Positions 32,643-44,430 of a stretch of DNA of 64,000 nt are shown here, in pieces. The notes below the pieces were generated by a model. It was not told the DNA's origin and did not search any database. It was given only the letters and a program-made list of their open reading frames with translations. The position numbers and the translations under genes are program-made. Within the stretch, counting starts at the first letter, position 1. The number at the start of each line of letters is the position of its first letter. Origin of the DNA: Exophiala sp. HKRS030 (Eukaryota > Ascomycota > Eurotiomycetes > Chaetothyriales > Herpotrichiellaceae); NCBI GenBank assembly GCA_023897205.1, contig JAHWDD010000008.1, forward strand, positions 2,418,001-2,482,000. Direction: 5' to 3'.

Positions 32643-35600
32643 ATGGAAAATCCTTCAGGCGGTCGTCTTCGCACAGGCGAGACATATTCTCGAACCCATA
32701 GTGGATACTTTCATACACTTTCACAGCCGATTGTGACTGGGCCTTCTTCAGTCCTGCCCTACTCTCGCCCATATGGAATGAACCATCAGTACAACAGCGA
32801 CTTTCAAGATGGTGCCAGAACTGTCGATCCTTTTGCAGACTTTGACCCATCGTTGGATGACTTCGGTATGACATACTCAGCATGTTGCTGCAAGGGCTGA
32901 CGAGATGAAAAGATAGGAGTCTGCTGGCCGAGCAAAATTCCCAGGGCCACAATCCTGAGAGCCAACGACGTTGGGAACGGGGACCGATGCCAACTCCATC
33001 CTCAACTATCTTCAAACCCCCTTTCAGGACACCTCCGAGACAAGTCTTCCATGGTGAGAGCTCAAGCCAATTCTACTGATGCGTTCTGAGAAGTTAGACC
33101 ATTCGCAGCTCGTTCCCGTACTATCGTCTAAGAGTTCATCTCCTCTCATATCATTTAGCAGTCCAACTATCTCTGCGGCTCGGAAGAAAGTGGAGGGAGT
33201 AGTAGCCACGACTCATCAGGATGAGGAATATCAGGACAGTGGCTCTGAGACTTTCGATCTCGTTAAGCCTAACAAGAGAATGGGCCAAGCGAAGCCACTG
33301 ATGCCACAAGCCCAAGCCAGAAATAGGTGTCCGGTAATTCAAGGCATTGAACTCGTTCCCACCTCCGTTCTCCCAGACCAACTTCGCGCTGTATTCCCCT
33401 TCAAGCTCTTCAATGCCGTTCAATCTAAATGTTTTCTCACAACTTTCAAAAGCAACGACAATGTCGTCATATCAGCCCCGACAGGGAGTGGAAAGACTGC
33501 TGTGATGGAGCTTGCGATCTGCAGGTTGGCTGTGGAACATAAGTCGTCGGATTTCAAAGTGATTTACCAAGCCCCAACAAAAGCACTTTGTGCCGAGAGA
33601 TATAGGGATTGGCAGACCAAATTTACAGTCTTGAATCTGAAATGTTCTGAGCTGACTGGAGACACCGACAACGTCGACGTACGCAGCGTTCAAGGAGCCG
33701 ATATCATTATCACTACCCCGGAGAAGTGGGACAGTATAACACGAAAATGGAAAGACCATGCAAAGTTGATGCAGCTGGTCAGACTATTTCTTGTAGATGA
33801 AGTTCATATACTCAGAGAGTCACGGGGCGCAACATTGGAAGCCGTCGTCTCGCGCATGAAATCTGTTGTCGCAGAAATCAGATTCATTGCTTTATCTGCC
33901 ACTGTCCCAAACTCGGAAGACATCGCCGTCTGGCTGGGCAAGAACTCCAACCAACAGGACTTACCGGCATTCAGAGAAGTCTTTGGCGAATCATTCCGAC
34001 CCGTGGAGTTGAAGAAGTATGTGCGCGGCTTCGAAGCGAAGAGCAATGACTTTGCTTTCGAGGCAATGTTGACGAAACAGTAGGACTATCCTGGATATGG
34101 TTCAAGAACTTCACTAATGGTAGCAAGGCTCCCTGGGATAATCTTTGAATATGGTCTTGGCAAGCCAGTGATAATATTTTGCTCGACGCGACGAGCATGT
34201 GCAAGTACCGCGAAAATGTTAGCTGAAAGTGGTGGTGAACCGCGCAGCAACCAGGCCAGGTTATGGAGGCGACCGGATCGCTCAATTTCTCTCCAGAGTT
34301 CTGAGCTCAAATGTCGGTGACTGACTACTTGCTTCTTTCTTTTGTATTGCCAAAATACTCATTGATCAATAGCCGTTGTGCAAGCGGGAGTTGCTTTCCA
34401 TCATGGAGGACTCAGCGCGTCGGATCGTCGCACCATTGAAGATTGTTTCTTACAGGGACAGATCGGCATCATTTGCAGCACGTCTACTTTAGCTGTTGGT
34501 GTCAACTTGCCGTGTTACCTTGTGATTCTAAAGGGCACCACCCACTGGACAGATCATGGTCTAAAGGAGTACGGCGATCTTGAAGTGATGCAGATGCTTG
34601 GACGGGCAGGTCGACCTCAATTCGAAAAGTCAGCTTGCGCTGTTATTCTTACTCAGTCTCATAAGGTTGCTCGCTATGAAACAATGGTGTCTGGAGAGGA
34701 ACTGTTGGAGAGTAATCTGCACCTGAACTTGATTGAACACCTCAACGCTGAAGTCGGACTTGGTACTGTATGTGACCTGAAGACGGCCAAGCAATGGCTT
34801 TACAGCAGTTTTCTACATGTGCGCTTGAGCCGAAATCCGGGACACTATCAATTCAAAGAAGATGTCGAGCACCGTACTGAGGATGAGCTTCTAGAACGGC
34901 TTTGTCAGAAAGATCTCAAGGTTCTTCAGGAAGCGGACCTCATCCAAGGATCCGATATTCTACGATCCACACCATATGGAGATACGATGGCGCGATACTA
35001 TGTGAGCTTCGAAACCATGAAGTCGTTTATGAGCTTGCCTCCAAAAGCAAAGCTATCGGAACTGGCAAGTACTAGCATGATGCTTGATAGACCAACACTA
35101 ACGACGTCAACAAAGCTATCTGTCCTGTCGCAAGCCTGTGAATTCAAAGAAATACGCTTTGCATCCGGCGAAAAATCGTTTTACAAGGAGATCAATAAAG
35201 CCCCTGAGATAAAATTCCCAGTCAAAGTTGATGTCGCACTTCCAGCTCATAAAATTTCTTTGTTGATCCAGGCTGAACTAGGTAGTGTGACCCTTCCTGA
35301 ACAAGAGCAATACAAGAAACATATGCAGCAGCACAGGATTGATCGCGGAATGGCATGCAACCACGCAAATCGACTTATCAGATGCATTATCGACTGTCAG
35401 ATACTGCGAGAAGATTCGGTCTCCACACGCAATGCTCTCGAATTAGGCCGTTGCCTCGCTGCACATGTCTGGGACAACACTGCGAGTCAATTGAGGCAAG
35501 TTGAAGGTCTTGGTGAGGTAGCCGTCCGTCGGCTTGCTTCGCGATCCATCAACAGCATTGAAACCTTGCTCAACTCCGAACCTTCCCGTATTGAGTTGGT

Positions 35601-37365
35601 GTTGGCAAAGAGCCCTCCGTTCGGACAACAGCTCTTGAAGAAACTCGAAGATTTTCCAAGCCTCAGAGTCTCAATAAAAGAAACTCATCGAGACCTTAGA
35701 GCCGGGAAAAAGGCTGTTGTCAAAATGGTGGCGGAAATCGGGTTTTTGAACGAGAAAGTGCCTCGATTCTTCAAGAAGAAGCCTGTATTTGTATGCTGTT
35801 TGACCGAGACTTCTGACGGAAGGCTTATCGACTTTCGAAAGTTTAAGGCTGATCACCTGCAAAAGCATGAGAAGTTCCATCTCTCAGTGGATTTAATCAA
35901 ACCGACAAGTCATATCAGGTGCTTCGTGATGTGCGACGAAATTGCAGGCACAAGCAAATATGCAGAGTTGGATCTGTCGACAATCCCAAGTTCAATCTAT
36001 ATCGGTGCAGAACTGTTCGCGGTAAACACTGAACAAGATGCTGACAGTCAATTGCAGAAGAAGCATAATAGCGACAAGTGGGGCGATGATTTCGATGATG
36101 GTGGCATCAACGACGATGACCTTCTGGCACTCGTGGACTCTGAAGATGCAGTAGAGGTCGTTGAAGACATCGATGATCTTCTCAACAAGCCTTCAAGTCG
36201 GTACAATGACTCGACAGTACAAAATGACCATGACCTATTGCATTTGGTTGACCAGCGTGATGGTGATATCGGTGGGTCTACAGTCTTCCGGGCCCCAGTT
36301 CGACTTGACAATGGCCGTTGGACATGCCAGCATGACTGTGTTGAAAAGAACAAGAGCTGCAAACACAAATGCTGTCGTGAAGGGGTGGCAAAGCCGAAAC
36401 GACGTTTGAAGCCAACTCCACTGTCCAAGGAGAAAAGTAAAAACCAGACCAAGATCACTGACATGCCTGGATCAAAGCCACAAGCATACATTGGCGCTGC
36501 GGAGATACAGAATTTCACAACTCTGCATCCGTCAGTCACCAAGGCAGGCACTCGCCCTGCGCCAGATCAATTCGGAGAGGACGCGAGAGATTTGCGCCAC
36601 AAGAGGCTCAAGATCATTGAAGCGGATTGCGAAGATCAAGCACCTGATTGTAAGAAGGTTCGGATGTCGCATGCCCACCAGCAGGGGTCTGGGGGAGTTG
36701 ATTTATTTTCATCTCTCGACATGAAATCACCTACAGGCGACCAGCCGGATCATTCTAGGGTCCTTGACACGCAAGTCGAGCTTGACGACTCTAACCACTT
36801 CACGGTCAACGAGTCTGCTTCAAGTTCAAGGCGAAACACACAGTCTGATGCGACAGAAGACACAACATCCGACCCGTTATTGGGGATCAACGACATCGTA
36901 GAAAATTCTTCGAGCCTCGTGAACCCGGCTGTTGAGCGTGAAGAGCTCAAGTCACCGTCACAACCAACGCCTGTCGCTACGATCGGTCATTTTCGCAAGA
37001 ATGTTTCAGCTACGCCAATGAGTAACAATGATGACCTCACATTGGAAACGGTCAGGCACAACAAGGAGTTACCAATACTGGACTCTAATTGGATCGTTGA
37101 GAACCACACAGGTGATGTGACTGATGCCACGAACTTCGATGTTTCTGCCATGTTGGTGTCAGCATCATCTCCCACCGGGTCGAACGGAGTTACGTGTGAT
37201 AAGTTGCAGGTCGATGGAACAGAAGGAACTGTTCAGCATGATGTGACAAGAGAGTCGACTTCGAAGCGCAATCAAACGCTCTACAACGAGGACCAGAGGA
37301 AGAAATGGGAAGGCATCGATACGTGGTTGTACGAAGAGTTCCACGAATACGTTGAATTGGTGTGA
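32643..37365 (+). CDS. MER3/HFM1-type meiotic DNA helicase
   Basis: Superfamily 2 DNA helicase of the Ski2-like group, closest to Mer3/HFM1, which promotes class I meiotic crossovers. Five exons: 32643-32865, 32913-33053, 33098-34079, 34128-34312 and 34373-37365; introns of 47, 44, 48 and 60 nt. Product 1507 aa. Motifs: Walker A SAPTGSGKT at about 247-255, QAPTKALCAER, TTPEKWDSITR, the DEVH box at about 355-358, SAT at about 388-390, VIIFCSTRRAC, GVAFHHGGL, TSTLAVGVNLP and QMLGRAGRPQF. A winged helix and a Sec63-like region with a VEGLGEVAVRRL helix-hairpin-helix follow. The C-terminal third is acidic and disordered, with a Cys/His knuckle (WTCQHDC...CKHKCC) also seen in filamentous-fungal MER3. 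Intron 3 hides an in-frame stop (TAG 34081-34083). The 34313 donor (GTCGGT) is the weakest call. Confidence 0.93.
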
Positions 37366-38234
37366 CTCGATATCAAATTGTGGAGAATAAGCGACGATCG
37401 AGAGAATAGTGTCTGCGATTGACTACAAAATATGTTGCTGATTAAGAATTTATTGCCGCTTGACACCTGGATCTAGGTATACTTCCGGTTTAGGAGAGGC
37501 TGGCTTCGTAACAGGCAAGTTACTGCCTTCTGATAGTTGGATATGAGGGTACGCTTGCAATGGAGCTAGTATCCGACGGATGTAAGGCTAGAATAGGTAC
37601 TTCCCATGGCACATGCACGCCTCTTTAAAACTGCCCGTCCTTTTCCGAGCGGCCTGGTCTCAAAACGTGTATTCCGAGCCCAGAATTGGCTGACAAGGAG
37701 TCTGGCAGAAACAGCGTGATTAGCAAAGCCAACGGCCTGGCAGTCCACCACCAAATCTATACCACATCTTTAGATAATCAGGAGGATCTGTCTATCCCGA
37801 ATCGGGAAGACTTCCCGCAAGATGGACCCCACATAGGAAAATCCCCTCTCCACCCTCTGCGTAATAATGCAGTCCGTATTTCGTAAATGTGGACACCGTG
37901 CACCGGTAGACTTTTTTTCTAACGCTTTTTCTCAGAATTTCCATTCATGATGTCAGGGAACGGCTGTTTCTCCAGTGCGAATCATTGGGAGCGAGATCTC
38001 ATTGCCTAGAATTGCATGACAAAGCCGGCAGCGCCGATTATGGTTTCGAAGTGTAGGGAATTGCGAGGTTTGTAGGGGAAGACTTTCGCTATAAAAGACG
38101 TGTAAGTATGTGAGTTTCGAGACTAATGTTCATACATTGACACATATACACACCATTGTAAACTTGTTCGGCTTCAGAATATACTGCACAATTCGCCTTT
38201 GCACTTCTAGAGGATTGCAGCAGTCAAATCTAAT
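37366..38234. other. intergenic region with ADH promoter
   Basis: This 869-nt region holds the MER3 3' UTR and the promoter of the alcohol dehydrogenase gene. No gene is supported. Confidence 0.5.
38090..38097 (+). promoter_or_regulatory. TATA box of the alcohol dehydrogenase gene
   Basis: TATAAAAG lies 138 nt upstream of the ADH start codon. It is a full-strength TATA match, unusual among the genes in this window, and suits a strongly or inducibly expressed gene. Confidence 0.55.
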
Positions 38235-39224
38235 ATGGTTCAATTCACCGTCTTCAAGGGCAGCAAGGACGGCCAGGTCGTCCAAGGAACCACAACCAAA
38301 GAAATCGGACCGACTGAAGTCCTGGTCAAGATCACTCATAGTGGACTATGTGGCACAGACGTTCATTGCAAGCATTCCGACATTGTTATGGGTCATGAAG
38401 GTGTGGGTGTAGTCGAGGAGGTCGGCCGCGATGTGACGTTGTTCAAGAAAGGCGAAAGGGCTGGATTCGGATACTTACACGACTCGTGCGGGCATTGCAA
38501 GCAATGTCTACGTGGAGCCGAGACGTTCTGCGCCGAGAGGAAGATGTATACCGAGGCAGACTTCGATCAGGGCTCGTTGGCATCTCATGCGGTCTGGAAA
38601 CAAGATTTCCTGTTCAAAGTCCCGGACGAGATAGAGTCTGAGAACGCAGCGCCGCTGATGTGCGGTGGTGCAACGGTTTTCAACGCTCTCCAATTCCACG
38701 GTGTCAAGACCACGGATCGGGTCGGCGTGATTGGTGTAGGTGGCTTGGGTCATTTGGCCATTCAGTTTGCCGCCAAAATGGGTTGTGACGTGGTTGTGTT
38801 TTCGAGTACGGAGAGCAAGAAGGAAGAGGCGACGAAGCTGGGCGCAAAGGAATTCTACGCTACCAAGGGTCTCAAGGAGCTCAAGCTGGAGAAGAAGATC
38901 GATCACCTTCTTGTCACAACATCGGTGCAGCCGGATTGGAAGCTGTACATGTCCGTCATGGCACCTTCGGGAACCATATATCCTCTGAGCGTGTCAGACG
39001 AGGACCTCAAGGTCCCGTACATGCCAATCATCGCTGCTGGGTTGAGGATCCAGGGCAGCTTAGTTGCTGCGAGACAAATCCACCGCGAAATGCTGGAGTT
39101 TGCCGCCGTTCATGATATCAAGCCAATCATTCAAAGATTTCCATTGACAGTAGGTGGAATAACGGATGCTTTCGGGGCACTGGAAGATGGAAGTATAAGA
39201 TATCGTGGTGTTTTGGTTGCATGA
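38235..39224 (+). CDS. Zinc-dependent alcohol dehydrogenase (cinnamyl-alcohol dehydrogenase-like)
   Basis: Medium-chain dehydrogenase/reductase of the zinc, NADP-type CAD/YahK/ADH6-7 group, which reduces aldehydes to alcohols. Single exon, 329 aa. Catalytic zinc ligands are C39 (GLCGTD), H54-E55 (MGHEG) and probably C143 (LMCGG). The structural zinc cysteines C85, C88, C91 and C99 are all present in the lobe CGHCKQC...FC. The Rossmann motif GVGGLG is at 167-172. The start MVQFTVFKGS is 138 nt downstream of a TATA box. The protein is slightly shorter than the usual 340-360 aa of the family because the N-terminal segment and the loop before H54 are short. Exact substrate is unknown. Confidence 0.92.
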   Translation: MVQFTVFKGSKDGQVVQGTTTKEIGPTEVLVKITHSGLCGTDVHCKHSDIVMGHEGVGVVEEVGRDVTLFKKGERAGFGYLHDSCGHCKQCLRGAETFCAERKMYTEADFDQGSLASHAVWKQDFLFKVPDEIESENAAPLMCGGATVFNALQFHGVKTTDRVGVIGVGGLGHLAIQFAAKMGCDVVVFSSTESKKEEATKLGAKEFYATKGLKELKLEKKIDHLLVTTSVQPDWKLYMSVMAPSGTIYPLSVSDEDLKVPYMPIIAAGLRIQGSLVAARQIHREMLEFAAVHDIKPIIQRFPLTVGGITDAFGALEDGSIRYRGVLVA

Positions 39225-40218
39225 TCTTGGCCGGTTGGTTGGTGCTGAATCGAGGAAGGCTACCAGGCAGATTTGTATTTTAGTTTAATGGCGTTTCATG
39301 GAAGTAAAGTCTTTGACCCTCAATTTTCGAAACCTTCGAACGTCGAAGACATGTGGATATATCACTCATTGAGGGCCGATTAATGGAGTCTTTTTTAGTA
39401 GCGTGCCAAGCAGCAAATGTCGTCTTCAACAGTCCCACAGGATGACGAAGTGGAAAGACAACAAGGCTGAGTGAGTTTTAGTGACGCGTCAACGTGCCTG
39501 AGACTGTCTCATTATTACCATTATTACCGTTATTGTGAAGCCGCAAGCCTGCACACTCAAAGACACGGGAATTTTCGAGGCAGCTAACCGCGCTTTGAGT
39601 AGTTGGGTTTCTGTGGCGTTGACATAAATGGCTTTTCGCACTCTGCTTATCTGTTGTTGGTTGTGGAGGGTTGAGGCACCTCGGCAATAAAACGGGCGTC
39701 GCGAGCAGTCCCGGAACTCGGAGACGCATGTCAATGTCATTCATCTTGACTTTTGGATTAAACTCTGGACAAACGCGATGGGGGCGGAGGGATGATGTAG
39801 TGGTAAGCCTAGGCAGTGTATGGCTTTGCATACTGACAGCTTCCAATTTGAACTGTTTCATAGTCAATAGTCACGATGGTGCTAGATACCAAGTACTTAC
39901 TCCGTAGAAAGTAAGTTAGTGCTTAGGCAGTAGCTAGGTGCCTAAAGCCTCGAGTTTGAGATAGAAAATACCACCTGCTACGTACCTAACCTTCCGCACC
40001 TAGTTACTAGGTGCCCACCTTAGGTGCTTTAGGTACGGAGTAGGTACGGAGTCCTGTGGGCCAATGATGTTGATCCAATTACGGCGGCGCTCAAGATATT
40101 CCGCTCCGAATTCGTCCCCCCAGCCCCAGAAATTGCCCGTTTGCACGCTCTTCGCACTCTTCCTCTTGTCGGTTCCCAAGTTTCAATCTGGCTTGGGCCA
40201 GACGTGCATGCAGCAACA
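39225..40218. other. intergenic region upstream of Bst1
   Basis: This 994-nt region contains no supported gene. Its right half is dense in TAGGTGCC/CCTAGG-like words and holds three copies of the recurrent TACGGAGT motif, listed separately. Confidence 0.5.
39898..40053. repeat. TACTCCGTA motif cluster in TAGGT-rich tract
   Basis: TACTCCGTA at 39898-39906, TACGGAGTA at 40034-40042 and TACGGAGTC at 40045-40053. The spacer is full of TAGGTGCC, CCTAA and TAGGTA words. It ends 166 nt before the Bst1 start codon. Confidence 0.75.
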
Positions 40219-43200
40219 ATGCTGCTGAAGCCCAAGGAGGATTCGGGCGACGACAGCCAAACCGACATCGATGTACGTGGCTTACGAAAGATTCGAGCTC
40301 AAACTCCTTGGACATGGCGTCCTCTCACGCTCATTACCACCGTGATCGCGCTCCTATCGCTCTCTCTCATCGTTCGCTCCTCGCTCAACCTCCAGGTCGA
40401 TCCCCAAGGATGTGTCATGTCCATGATGACTCCCACATACATCAAACTGTCTGGCTTTGACACGGAACATTCTCGCTTTGCAACAAAATACTCGCTGTAT
40501 CTTTATCGCGAAGAGGGGGTTGATGAGTACACCAAAGACAACATCGGCCTAAGAGGGGCCCCCGTACTGTTTATACCAGGAAATGCCGGGAGCTACAAAC
40601 AGGTCCGCTCCCTATCATCGGAGGCTTCTCGCTACTATCATGGGGTGTTGAAACATGACGCTGAAAAGGTCAAAGACGGGCTGAGGTCGTTGGACTTCTT
40701 CACGCTAGACTTCAACGAAGATCTGTCCGCCTTCCACGGTCAGACTCTGTTCGACCAAGCCGAATATGTCAATGAAGCCGTCGCATATATCCTCTCATTG
40801 TACACCGACTCAAACAGATCCAGACGAGACCCGCAGCTCCCGGATCCGAGTTCGGTGATCCTGATTGGACACTCGATGGGGGCATTGTCGCTCGAACAGT
40901 ACTTGTCACACCCAAGTATCAGGCTAACTCGGTCAATACCATCATCACCATGTCTACACCGCATGCTCGGCCTCCAGTCACCTTTGACGCTGACATGGTC
41001 ACTCTCTATCAATCTATCAATGAGTATTGGAGAGAATCGTTTCAGCAAAGATGGGCAAGCAATAACCCTTTATGGCATACAACTTTGATATCGATTGCGG
41101 GGGGTGGCAGGGACACGACCGTCCCCTCAGATTATACCAACATCGCATCCCTGACCCCAGAAAGTCATGGGTTCACTGTCTTCAGTTCCGGCATCCCTAC
41201 TATCTGGACAGCCATGGACCACTTAGCCATTACTTGGGCTGACCAAATGCGAAAGGTCATCATTAAATCACTGTACGAGGTGGTGGATGTCCGTCGAGCT
41301 GCACAAACCAAGCCCCGAGCGGAAAGGATCAAGATCTTTCGAAAGTGGTTTCTGACCGGTCTCGAACATAACTCATCCAAAAATCTACGTGAAACCGCAC
41401 ACGAGGTTCTCTTGACCCTCGGTGATGGCTCAAGATCTTCGGTTGCAAAGGAAAGTAGCGTTACCCTGAGGAAGTTTGGAGCACAGGATGAAATGTCTGC
41501 TACATTGTTACCTATTCCAGTGGTAGACAATTCTACTTCAAAAAGGTTCTCCTTGCTGACGGATCAGCAAATGGACTCGTCTGGTAGCCTCGAAAGGCTG
41601 GAAGTCCTATTCTGCAGTGCATTTCCGCTTGCAGGAGGTCTGACTTCAACACCTCTTCCCGTACAAATTGACTTATCTCCGGGTGACCCAAGTGCGACAC
41701 GCCTTGCGTGTAAAAGGCCGGTAGGCGACAATATCCTGCTTCCTGCGTCGACCAGAACCTCTCAGTATTCCTTTGATCAAAGACCTCCTTTCACCTTTTT
41801 GAACTACGACCTTAGAGAACTCCAAGATCATCAGTTTGTCGCGCTCGTTGACAAGTCAACAGAAGTCAATGTCGGATGGGCCCACGCCGAGATTGTTTCT
41901 GGTGCAGATTCTGTCATTGACTCTCATGTTAGCCTGACAAAGCTCTTGATCCGAGGTCTAAGCGTGGAACTGCCTGCCAATCGGCCATTACTTACCGAGA
42001 TTCGCATACCTTCCCTTCGTTCGAGTCTGTTGGCGTACACCCTGCAAGTCCGTCAGCATGGCTGCCATGCCGATACCGAGATCTTCACCCCTTTGATTCG
42101 ACAATACATTGACAGCCCACACGAATCCAAATTTTTCGTCAATTTCAAAGAGGGTGATGTCAACCTGCATGGAATTGCTCCTTTCATGCCACCGACGCTG
42201 GACGGTCGTGAAGCTAAATCTGGCGTTGCCTTTCAAATCTGGTCTGATCCTACTTGCAATTCTTCTCTTGAAGTTCGCCTCAGGATAGACCCAATCGGTA
42301 GCCTTGGAAAGCTGGTGGTGAGATACCGCACGGTTTTCGCCGCTTTTCCCCTGTTGGTGGTAGCGATGGTATTGCGCAAGCAGTTCAGAGTTTATGATGC
42401 TTCAGGGTTTTCATTCCATTCTCTGAGAGCCTTGATCAGAGTTTGAGACTGCCACTACCGATCCTGTTACTCTCCATGACCTTTTTCGCAACCGCGTTTA
42501 CAACCGCGAGCTCATCGAGCGCGATCTCACAACATGATTCTCATAACAATGGCACAACTATCAACTTTGCGCAAAATGACTTGCTTCTTGGTTCTCAGGA
42601 CACGTTCTTCTGGTTCTTGGTCCCCTTGTCAGGCTTACTCAGCATTGGAGCCTGTGTGGTCATAAACTATGTTTTCCTGGCATTGCTACACCTGCTCGTG
42701 GTTGCTTCGAATGTGGTGTCACGACGTTACGTCAAAGTCGATGGCAGTGAGAAAAGCGTGGCCTCTGCATTTGTTGCGAGCACCCCACGACGTCGGGCTA
42801 TCAATACTGCAGTTTTGCTGTTCCTGGTTGCGACCATCATACCTTACCCCTTTGCCTATGTTGTAGCCTGCATGGTACAGCTTACAACTTGCACACGAGC
42901 ATTACGGCACGCCAAAGAGTCCAAATCTGGGCCGGCATATAATTTCTTCAATTACACATACTCGATATTGAACTTAATGCTTTGGGTACTACCCATCAAT
43001 CTCCCAGTCCTGGTTGTCTGGGTACACAACATGGCGGTTCACTGGTTGACGCCCTTCTCATCCCATCATAATGTACTGTCAATTGCGCCTTTCATCCTCT
43101 TGGTGGAGACTCTATCAAGTGGGATGATGGTGCCTTCGGTCAGATCTGTTCGATGGGCGACAAATTTATTGTTCTTCGTACTTGCTGTATATGCAGCATT

Positions 43201-43306
43201 GTACGGAATGACGTACGCTTACAGACTACACTATATCGCAAACATTATTGCCTTGTGGCTAGTGTTGCTACACTTTTCGAGCTACCAGAGACGATCATCT
43301 ACATAG
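40219..43306 (+). CDS. bst1: GPI inositol-deacylase Bst1/PGAP1, with two single-base frame breaks
   Basis: ER membrane enzyme that removes the acyl chain from inositol of GPI anchors before export. Three frames are needed: 40219 to about 40880, on to about 42407, and on to 43306. The N-terminus has a membrane segment (PLTLITTVIALLSLSLIV), then PVLFIPGNAGSYKQVR and the lipase motif GHSMG with its nucleophile Ser. Right after it the frame breaks: one more G in run 40878-40882 gives GHSMGGIVART...TMSTPHARPP, the family sequence. The second break lies at 42405-42411 (GGGTTTT): one more base gives VFIPFSESLDQSLRLPLP (or FFIPF). The C-terminal third has many membrane helices. With both bases added the protein would be 1029 aa, the normal size. 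Start 40219 (MLLKPKEDSG) is the first ATG. The gene is probably intact in the organism. Confidence 0.92.
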
Positions 43307-43818
43307 AGTAGAGACGGAGAGGAGTTGGGGAAATTCCTTAAAACGTCAAAGGACAACCCTCGAAGCTGGTCGTCCCAACGAAGGTCCAGTGGCAGATAAT
43401 CATCACATAACGTTGATATGCCAGTCCTCGGATTTGGCGGAGAAGAGGTCAATCTATGTCCCTACGTTCTCAATCAAGGCACCATGAATGAAATGGTCAT
43501 GTGAGATAAGAGGTCTGATGTAAATACCCAAGTCTTGTTTCGACAGAACTAGATACTGAGGCCTTAAAGGGCCGAGAATAATACTTGAAGAATATGTTAA
43601 CTCATCTTTTGATCCGCCGCTATCTCTTCGGGTTTGTAGCTAGGTTGAAAGAGTAGGTAGAGCAGGAGCTTTGAGTCACACTTCACTGATGATCTGACAA
43701 ATGAAGAAATGGCCTCCTTCCACTTTGATATCTCCCCAACTTGTGACCTTTATATAGAACATCCTCAGGGTTCACACGTTTCTATTGAAATCATACCCAA
43801 TATACATGTTATTCCAAA
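43307..43818. other. intergenic region
   Basis: This 512-nt region lies between Bst1 and the small membrane protein. Nothing recognised. Confidence 0.5.
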
Positions 43819-44430
43819 ATGCCGAAGGTGCATGGTAAACCGTCGTCCAGGATTTTATTCCGGGAACTCAGGCCACCTCCAAAGCCCCGAGGTGACGATC
43901 ATGGTCCATCGCCTGCGCTATATGCAGGAGTTGCAGTTTTCATTCTCATAATCGGACTCATCTGCTTAGGCTACTCGTACCTTGCTCGCCCCGGCCCATT
44001 TCAAGTCTTTAGAAAGTGGCTGAGGCTGCCTACCCGCACAAGGACAACAATTTCCCACTATCCCATTGTCACCGAGACCAGTTCGTCACAAGAGACCACC
44101 ATCTCATTGCCACACAACGAAACGAGCTCTAAAGACAGTCTGCCACGTTATCAGCACCAGCCCAACTTCAGTGCCGAAGTACTTCATGCGACGTCGCTTC
44201 TGCAGGACGAAGATGGTATATTTTCTTCTGACAGAGACTCAAAGGCATCCTCATCATCATCACCACCATCACCACCAACAAGCTCTGACAGGGTTCATGA
44301 TAGGACCAAACGGGAAGACGGAAAGCAGATCAAACCTAACGGGGCACCAGGACGCGCGTCAAATTCTGCAGAGTCGATAAGGAGTTCAGTCGTATCAGCT
44401 CAGAACTCGCAGAACAAAGTTGAGGACTGA
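43819..44430 (+). CDS. Small single-pass membrane protein, unknown function
   Basis: Putative 203-aa protein starting MPKVHGKPSS. The first 32 residues are basic and Pro-rich. One strong transmembrane helix spans about 33-55 (ALYAGVAVFILIIGLICLGY), then a basic patch RKWLRLPTRTRT. The rest is Ser/Thr/Pro-rich and hydrophilic, with a short SSSSSPPSPPTSS run encoded by CATCAT/CACCAC-like triplets. There is no domain match I can name. The composition and single helix fit a real tail- or signal-anchored protein, but no family match supports it, so it remains a moderate call. Confidence 0.5.
   Translation: MPKVHGKPSSRILFRELRPPPKPRGDDHGPSPALYAGVAVFILIIGLICLGYSYLARPGPFQVFRKWLRLPTRTRTTISHYPIVTETSSSQETTISLPHNETSSKDSLPRYQHQPNFSAEVLHATSLLQDEDGIFSSDRDSKASSSSSPPSPPTSSDRVHDRTKREDGKQIKPNGAPGRASNSAESIRSSVVSAQNSQNKVED

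Noticed and set aside
34081..34083. In-frame TAG in MER3 as a nonsense mutation
   Set aside because: It lies in a 48-nt intron (34080-34127) with a GTAGGA donor and CAAG acceptor; splicing gives KQLPGIIFEYG without a break.
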